The notes under the pieces are model-generated. The model saw only the letters and a program-made list of their open reading frames with translations, was not told the DNA's origin and searched no databases. A DNA stretch of 64,000 bases from the NCBI RefSeq assembly GCF_001577265.1, contig NZ_CP014517.1:4252153-4316152 (forward strand). Reading direction: 5' to 3'. Position numbers and translations under genes: made by a program. Shown here piece by piece: positions 59,139-64,000 of the stretch. Within the stretch, counting starts at the first letter, position 1; each line of letters starts with the position of its first letter. The stretch is from Variovorax sp. PAMC 28711. GTDB lineage: Bacteria > Pseudomonadota > Gammaproteobacteria > Burkholderiales > Burkholderiaceae_C.

Positions 59139-60572
59139 ATGCAACTGAATTTCATCGCCAACGCCAACGTGCCGTCCGCCTCCGGCCGCACCCTCCCCGT
59201 CATCGATCCTTCCGATGGCCAGGTCTTCGACGAGCTGCAGCGCAGCAACGCCGACGACATCGATTCCGCGGTGCGCGCAGCGCGCGACTGCTTCGACAAC
59301 GTCTGGCACAAGGTGAGCGCGGCCGACCGCGGCCGGCTGCTCTACAAGCTTTCGCAGAAGATCGCCGAGCACACCGGCGAGCTCGCGCTGCTGGAGCAAC
59401 GCGATTGCGGCAAGCCCGTGAAGCAGGCGCGCGCCGATGCACTGGCGCTGGTGCGCTACTTCGAGTTCTACGCCGGCGCCTGCGACAAGCTGCACGGCGA
59501 AACCATTCCGTACCAAGACGGCTACAGCGTCTTCACCTGGCGCGAGCCGCACGGCGTCACCGGCCACGTCATTCCGTGGAACTACCCGATGCAGATCTTC
59601 GGGCGCAGCGTCGGCGGCGCGCTGGCGGCGGGCAATGCGTGTGTGGTCAAGCCGGCGGAAGACGCCTGCCTGTCGCTCATCCGCGTGGCACAACTGGCAG
59701 CCGAAGTCGGGTTCCCGGCGGGCGCACTGAACATCGTCACCGGCTACGGCCATGAGGTCGGCGATGCGCTCGCGCGGCATCCGGGCATCGACCACATCAG
59801 CTTCACCGGCAGCCCGTCGGTCGGCACGCTGATCCAGCAGGTCGCGGCGGAGCGACATTGCCCGGTCACGCTCGAGCTGGGCGGCAAGAGCCCGCAGATC
59901 ATCTTCGCGGACGCCGACCTCGGCGCCGCGATTCCGGTGCTCATCAACGCGATCGTGCAGAACGGCGGCCAGACCTGTTCGGCCGGCTCGCGCGTGCTGA
60001 TCGAGCGCGAGGTGTACGAGCTGGTGCTCGAGCGCCTCGGCCACGCCTTCGAGGCGCTGCGCGTCGGCCCGGCCGCGATGGACCTCGACGTCGGTCCGCT
60101 GATCCGCCAATCGCAGCAGCAGCGCGTGTGGGACTTCCTGAGCGATGCACAGCACGACGGCATCCCGATGGTGGCGCAAGGCATCGTCGTCGAGGAAGCG
60201 CCCGAGACCGGCTTCTACCAGGCGCCCACGCTGCTGCGCGACGTGCCGGTGATGCACCGCTTGGCGCAGGAAGAAGTCTTCGGCCCGGTGCTCGCCGCGA
60301 TGCAGTTCAGCGACGAAGACGAAGCCGTCTCGCTCGCCAACGCCACGCAGTTCGGCCTGGTCGCCGGCGTGTGGACGACCAACGGCGCGCGCCAGTTCCG
60401 CATGGCCAAGCGCGTGCGCGCCGGCCAGGTGTTCATCAACAACTACGGCGCGGGCGGCGGTGTCGAGCTGCCTTTCGGCGGCGTGAAGTCGTCGGGCTAC
60501 GGACGCGAAAAGGGCTTCGAGGCGCTGTACGGGTTCACCACGTTGAAGACCGTGGCGGTGCGACACGGTTAA
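59139..60572 (+). CDS. Aldehyde dehydrogenase family protein
   Basis: 477 residues. The NAD(P)+-dependent ALDH fold has IPWNYPMQI, FTGSPSVGTLI, the general base in LELGGKSPQI and the nucleophile Cys in GGQTCSAGSR. Substrate range cannot be read from these motifs; betaine-aldehyde and other aliphatic aldehydes are common for this subgroup. GCAGGAGA lies 8 bases before the ATG at 59139. The divergent arrangement with the lipid operon suggests it may oxidise an aldehyde from that pathway. Confidence 0.92.
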   Translation: MQLNFIANANVPSASGRTLPVIDPSDGQVFDELQRSNADDIDSAVRAARDCFDNVWHKVSAADRGRLLYKLSQKIAEHTGELALLEQRDCGKPVKQARADALALVRYFEFYAGACDKLHGETIPYQDGYSVFTWREPHGVTGHVIPWNYPMQIFGRSVGGALAAGNACVVKPAEDACLSLIRVAQLAAEVGFPAGALNIVTGYGHEVGDALARHPGIDHISFTGSPSVGTLIQQVAAERHCPVTLELGGKSPQIIFADADLGAAIPVLINAIVQNGGQTCSAGSRVLIEREVYELVLERLGHAFEALRVGPAAMDLDVGPLIRQSQQQRVWDFLSDAQHDGIPMVAQGIVVEEAPETGFYQAPTLLRDVPVMHRLAQEEVFGPVLAAMQFSDEDEAVSLANATQFGLVAGVWTTNGARQFRMAKRVRAGQVFINNYGAGGGVELPFGGVKSSGYGREKGFEALYGFTTLKTVAVRHG

Positions 60573-60580
60573 GCAGCCAA

Positions 60581-60598
60581 GATAAGAATCGCTATCAT
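60581..60598. promoter_or_regulatory. Fur-box-like site upstream of the DUF2325 gene
   Basis: GATAAGAATCGCTATCAT is similar to the Fur consensus (GATAATGATAATCATTATC) and to the second site at 62256-62274. It lies 30 bases ahead of the DUF2325 start. Confidence 0.55.
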
Positions 60599-60627
60599 CT
60601 GGCGGTCTTCCACTGAAAGGATTCCGC

Positions 60628-61182
60628 ATGATCGCTGCACCGTCGGATGTCGACCTGCTGCTGCGCGAACACCGCGCGCTGCTGGCGCAATACGGCGCGG
60701 TGCAACGGCGTTGTGCCGGCCTCTTGACCGAGCAACAGGCGCGCATCGTGCGCCTCGAATCCGACACGCTGCAGTTGCGCGCGTTGCTCATCGCCCGCGA
60801 CACGGCGCTCGCCTTCGCGCGTGAAGATCGCGCAGCGCTCGAACTCGCTGCCGTGCCGCTCGACGTGCACCAGAAGGCCGTGCTCTGCATCGGCAAGGAC
60901 GCGCCGAACGCGCGCGCCACGCGGCGCGTCATCGAGCGCGCGGGCGGCCAGTTCCTGCAGCACGACGGTGCGGATGCGGACGACAGCGAGGCACTCGAAG
61001 CGAGCCTGCGCGCTGCCGACCTCGTGATTTGCCAGACCGGCTGCGTGAGCCACGACGCGTACTGGCGCGTGCAGGACCATTGCAAGCGCACCGGCAAGCG
61101 CTGCGTGCTGGTCGATCAGCCGCAGCCGATCCGCTTCATGGCGCGCGCCGGACGCGAAGCCAGCGCGACCGGAGAGTCTTGA
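60628..61182 (+). CDS. DUF2325 domain protein
   Basis: 184 residues. A coiled N-terminal part (1-80) is followed by the DUF2325 domain (about 85-175) with AVLCIGKDAPN, GGQFLQHDGADAD, ADLVICQTGCVSHDAYW and CKRTGKRCVLV. Two or three cysteines could bind metal. A Fur-like site precedes it and a ZIP transporter gene is convergent, which suggests metal-linked expression. Confidence 0.85.
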   Translation: MIAAPSDVDLLLREHRALLAQYGAVQRRCAGLLTEQQARIVRLESDTLQLRALLIARDTALAFAREDRAALELAAVPLDVHQKAVLCIGKDAPNARATRRVIERAGGQFLQHDGADADDSEALEASLRAADLVICQTGCVSHDAYWRVQDHCKRTGKRCVLVDQPQPIRFMARAGREASATGES

Positions 61183-61192
61183 AGCGCAGCGC

Positions 61193-62101
61193 TCAGCCGA
61201 GCGCCGTGTCGAGCAACATCATCAGCACGAAGCCGACCATGAGGCCGCCGGTCGCGCACGCCTCGTGCCCCTTGCGGTGCGACTCCGGAATGATCTCGTG
61301 GCTGATGACGAACAGCATCGCGCCTGCCGCGAAACCCAGCCCCCACGGCAGCAGCGCGGCCGAGTAGCCGACAACGGCGGCGCCCAGCACAGCGCCCACC
61401 GGCTCGATCAACCCCGAGGCCATGCCGAGCGTCACCGCGAACGAGCGCTTATAGCCGGCCGCCAGCAACGCCACCGCGACGACCAGGCCTTCCGGCACGT
61501 CCTGGATGGCGATGCCCATGGCCAGAGCGTCGGCGCGCAGACCTTCGTTGCCCGCATAGCCGACACCGATTGCCAGCCCTTCGGGAAGGTTGTGCAAGGC
61601 GATCGCGATCACGAAGAGCCACGTGCGTCGCAGCTTCTGCGCCGAGTGGCCTTCGCGCCCCTTGATGAAATGCTCGTGCGGCAACACGCGCTCCATCAAC
61701 AGCAACGCCAGTCCACCGAGCAGGATCGCGATGCCGACGATGCCGCCGCCCACCCACGGGCCACCGCCGAACGCGGTGCCGGCCTTGGCAGCTGCGATGC
61801 CGGGGATCACGAGCGAAAACGCGCAGGCCGCCAGCATCACACCTGCGCCAAAACCGAAGAGCGTGTCCTGCACCCTGTCGGAGAGACGTTGCGCGAACAA
61901 CACCGGCAAGGTGCCAAGCGCCGTGGCCAATGCCGCGACGGAGCCGCCGATGAGTGCCTCCAGCACCACCGGATTGCCCTGCACGTCATGCCAGAACTGC
62001 GCCACGAGCACCAACACGCCCGCACCGACGATGCCCAGGCCCAGCCACTCGCGCAGGGCGCGGTTGCGCCTCGGTAGCGCGGTGGTTTGCAGGTCTTCCA
62101 T
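61193..62101 (-). CDS. ZIP family metal transporter
   Basis: 302 residues with about eight membrane helices. The metal-binding helices are intact: HNLPEGLAIG and IQDVPEGLVVAV, and a later EPVGAVLG. HEHFIKGREGHS forms a histidine-containing cytoplasmic loop. It would carry Zn2+, Fe2+ or other divalent ions inward. A Fur-like box lies about 155 bases upstream of its start. Confidence 0.9.
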   Translation of the reverse strand: MEDLQTTALPRRNRALREWLGLGIVGAGVLVLVAQFWHDVQGNPVVLEALIGGSVAALATALGTLPVLFAQRLSDRVQDTLFGFGAGVMLAACAFSLVIPGIAAAKAGTAFGGGPWVGGGIVGIAILLGGLALLLMERVLPHEHFIKGREGHSAQKLRRTWLFVIAIALHNLPEGLAIGVGYAGNEGLRADALAMGIAIQDVPEGLVVAVALLAAGYKRSFAVTLGMASGLIEPVGAVLGAAVVGYSAALLPWGLGFAAGAMLFVISHEIIPESHRKGHEACATGGLMVGFVLMMLLDTALG

Positions 62102-62255
62102 CGAACGGGTTTCCTTTGCCGCGGGACGCGGCGGGTCACCAGGGCGGTCGGCCCGGTTGTCACGGTTTTAAAACGTCGAACGATTCGCAGGGCGACGGAT
62201 TGACCCCTGGCCGTCGTAGGCGCCGATGCCAAACGAATGCCCGCCTCGGCCTGCA

Positions 62256-62274
62256 AATGATAATCGTTCTTATT
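62256..62274. promoter_or_regulatory. Fur-box-like site between zip and the SDR gene
   Basis: AATGATAATCGTTCTTATT reads AATAAGAACGATTATCATT on the minus strand. It shares ATAAGAA and TATCAT at the same spacing (13 of 17 bases) with the site at 60581-60598. It could control zip, the SDR gene, or both. Confidence 0.6.
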
Positions 62275-62284
62275 TAAGCGATCG

Positions 62285-62315
62285 AGTGTAGGGGGCTAAC
62301 GGCCTTGCCTACACT
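62285..62315. repeat. Inverted repeat upstream of the SDR gene
   Basis: AGTGTAGG (62285-62292) and CCTACACT (62308-62315) are perfect 8-base arms separated by 15 bases, 42 bases ahead of the SDR start. It may be an operator or a leader hairpin; no U-run follows. Confidence 0.45.
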
Positions 62316-62357
62316 GGCACCCCTCACTTTTTCACCACACTTCTGGAGACACACGCC

Positions 62358-63119
62358 ATGCGCGTCAAAGACAAATCGATCATCGTGACCGGCGCCGGCG
62401 GCGGCATCGGCGAAGGCATCGCCAAGCGGCTGGCCGCCGAAGGCGCGCAGGTCGTCGTGAACGACATCAACCCGGCCGCGGGGCAGCTGGTGGTCGACGC
62501 CATCCTGCGCGAGGGCGGCCGCGCTTCGTTCTTCGCAGCCGACGTCACGAAATCCGCCGATATGAAGGCGCTGGTGGCCGCCGCCGTCGAGCGCCATGGC
62601 AAGCTCGACGCGATGGTCAACAACGCGGGCTGGACGCACCGCAACCGCCCGGCCCTCGAAGTCAGCGAAGCAGAATTCGACCGCTGCTACGCGGTCAATG
62701 TGAAGAGCATCTACCTGGCGACGATGTTCGCGGTGCCGGCCTTCCAGGCCAACGGCGGCGGCAGCTTCATCAACATCGCCTCGACCGCGGGCGTGCGTCC
62801 GCGGCCCGGCCTCACCTGGTACAACGGCTCGAAGGGCGCGGTCATCACGACCAGCAAGTCGCTCGCCGCCGAGCTCGGCCCCGACAACATCCGCGTGAAC
62901 TGCATCAACCCGGTGTTCAACCCCGACACCGGCCTGGCGGCCGAATTCGCCGGCGGCCCGCTCACCGAAGAACGCAAGGCCAAGTTCCGCGCCACCATTC
63001 CGCTCGGCCGTTTCTCGACCGCGCTCGATGTCGCCAATGCGGCCCTGTATCTGGCGAGCGATGAGGCATCGTTCATCACGGGCGTGTGCATCGAGGTCGA
63101 CGGCGGCCGCTGCGTCTGA
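62358..63119 (+). CDS. SDR family oxidoreductase
   Basis: 253 residues. The classical short-chain dehydrogenase features are TGAGGGIG (11-18), NNAG, the catalytic Ser and Tyr-x3-Lys (LTWYNGSKGA) and a C-terminal VDGGRCV. It resembles 3-oxoacyl reductases and glucose dehydrogenase-like proteins. CTGGAG lies ahead of ATG 62358. The substrate is unknown. Confidence 0.92.
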   Translation: MRVKDKSIIVTGAGGGIGEGIAKRLAAEGAQVVVNDINPAAGQLVVDAILREGGRASFFAADVTKSADMKALVAAAVERHGKLDAMVNNAGWTHRNRPALEVSEAEFDRCYAVNVKSIYLATMFAVPAFQANGGGSFINIASTAGVRPRPGLTWYNGSKGAVITTSKSLAAELGPDNIRVNCINPVFNPDTGLAAEFAGGPLTEERKAKFRATIPLGRFSTALDVANAALYLASDEASFITGVCIEVDGGRCV

Positions 63120-63175
63120 GGGGAAAAAGGCGGCACAGACCGCCCTGACATTTCCAACAAGAAGGAGACAGAACC

Positions 63176-64000
63176 GTGAATTCCATGAACCGCATCGCGC
63201 GCCGCACCCTGCTCGGTGTCGCCCTGGCGCTGCCACTCCTGGCCTCAGCACAACTGCTGCCGGCCGCCAGCCCCGAGCGCGTCGGCCTGTCCGGCGAACG
63301 ATTGCAGATGCTCAGCGACGTGCTGAAAGCCGACGTCGCCGCCAACAAGATCCCCGGCGCGGTGCTGCTGGTGTCGCGTCAGGGCAAGGTCGCCTGGTTC
63401 GATGCCATCGGCAAGCTCGATACCGCCGCCGGCACGCCGATGGTCAAGGACGGCCTCTTTCGCATCTACTCGATGAGCAAGCCGATCACCACGGTGGCCG
63501 CGATGATGCTGGTCGAAGATGGGAAGCTGAAGCTCGACGACCCGATTGCGATGTACCTGCCCGAGTTCGCCAACATGACGGTCGGCGTAGAGAAACCGGG
63601 CGCTGACGGCAAGCCGGTGCTTGAGACCGTGCCGGCGCGCCGGCCGATCAGCGTGCAGGACCTGATGCGCCACACCTCCGGCCTCACCTACGGATTCTTC
63701 GGCCCGGGCCTGGTCAAACAGGCCTACAACGCCGCGAACCTCGGCGCGGGCGACCCGACACTGGCCGAGTTCTCGCAGCGCCTCGCCAAACTGCCGCTGG
63801 CCTACCAGCCCGGCACGACCTGGGACTACAGCCAGTCGACCGACATCCTCGGACGTGTGATCGAAGTGGCGTCGGGCCAGTCGCTCTACACCTTTGAAAA
63901 GGCCCGTCTGCTCGATCCGCTCGGAATGACCGACACCAGCTATTACGTGCCGGAACCGGTGCGGCAGCAGCGCATCGCGGAGCCACTGGCGACCGATCGC
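63176..64000 (+). CDS. Beta-lactamase-family serine hydrolase (cut by window edge)
   Basis: 275 residues are visible and the frame is open at the right edge. A signal peptide ends near ASA (residue 25). The class C-type fold shows SMSK as SxxK (about residue 100), GLFRIYSMSKPITT, LMRHTSGLTYG and DYSQSTDILG as the YxN-like motif (Tyr-Ser-Gln). GTG at 63176 has GGAG 8 bases upstream and is preferred over ATG at 63185. It probably hydrolyses esters or peptides rather than drugs. Confidence 0.9.
   Translation, partial: MNSMNRIARRTLLGVALALPLLASAQLLPAASPERVGLSGERLQMLSDVLKADVAANKIPGAVLLVSRQGKVAWFDAIGKLDTAAGTPMVKDGLFRIYSMSKPITTVAAMMLVEDGKLKLDDPIAMYLPEFANMTVGVEKPGADGKPVLETVPARRPISVQDLMRHTSGLTYGFFGPGLVKQAYNAANLGAGDPTLAEFSQRLAKLPLAYQPGTTWDYSQSTDILGRVIEVASGQSLYTFEKARLLDPLGMTDTSYYVPEPVRQQRIAEPLATDR

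Overview
The window looks like chromosomal DNA of a high-GC betaproteobacterium, most likely a member of the Comamonadaceae close to Variovorax or Acidovorax. The reasons are three Bug/TctC-type periplasmic receptors, the linked sigma factor/DUF3619/DUF3106/RDD genes, an IclR-type PobR divergent from pobA, and paired branched-chain amino acid genes (ilvI-ilvN-ilvC, pssA, leuA). Species cannot be fixed from sequence reading alone. I see no rRNA, tRNA, CRISPR array, insertion sequence or prophage.

Layout. 0-1.4 kb: two tandem Crp/Fnr-type regulators, the first cut by the window edge, with a small LuxR-like remnant between them. 1.7-4.9 kb: a glutamate decarboxylase overlapping an AspT-type antiporter. 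5.1-5.4 kb: a frameshifted glucoamylase-domain remnant. 5.5-8.4 kb: N-formylglutamate amidohydrolase, a Bug receptor and a divergent LysR regulator. 8.4-15.6 kb: a five-gene operon (CoA transferase, HMG-CoA-lyase-like enzyme, Bug, isocitrate-lyase-like enzyme, Bug) with a near-consensus sigma-54 promoter, divergent from a PrpR-like sigma-54 activator. 15.6-19.2 kb: OmpR-type regulator, sensor kinase and DegP protease. 19.2-21.2 kb: pobR and pobA. 21.3-23.6 kb: an orphan molybdenum hydroxylase large subunit. 23.7-26 kb: aat-bpt (N-degron tagging) and an IclR regulator. 26-35.2 kb: a PBP7-like peptidase, two leuA forms behind a leucine-rich leader peptide and attenuator, pssA, and ilvC-ilvN-ilvI. 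35.4-38.8 kb: sigma factor, DUF3619, DUF3106, RDD, diacylglycerol kinase and a LOG protein. 38.8-43.5 kb: glnB-nadE, a DMT transporter, a FemAB/GNAT-like protein and an FHA protein. 43.5-49.4 kb: fasciclin protein, soluble pyrophosphatase, a proton-pumping pyrophosphatase with a C-terminal OmpA-like domain, and a YhgE/Pip protein. 49.4-54.4 kb: two unknown exported or small proteins, a lipoprotein phospholipase D, an exported peroxiredoxin, a nitronate monooxygenase-like enzyme and an enoyl-CoA hydratase/isomerase.

54.5-60.6 kb holds the most unusual locus. Four tightly packed minus-strand genes encode a fatty acid hydroxylase-like protein, a three-histidine-box desaturase, a single protein that fuses a FabH/DarB-like ketosynthase to a heme-oxygenase-like (candidate non-heme diiron) domain, and a protein of unknown family. 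A divergent aldehyde dehydrogenase lies 61 bp away. This reads as a small, undescribed pathway that makes or tailors a fatty-acyl-derived product. 60.6-64 kb: DUF2325 and ZIP transporter genes flanked by two similar Fur-box-like sites, an SDR dehydrogenase, and a serine hydrolase cut by the right edge.

Regulation visible in the sequence: a sigma-54 promoter plus upstream palindrome for the CoA-transferase operon, a palindrome plus third half-site between pobR and pobA, transcription attenuation of leuA, intrinsic terminators after ilvC and ppa, and two Fur-like boxes.
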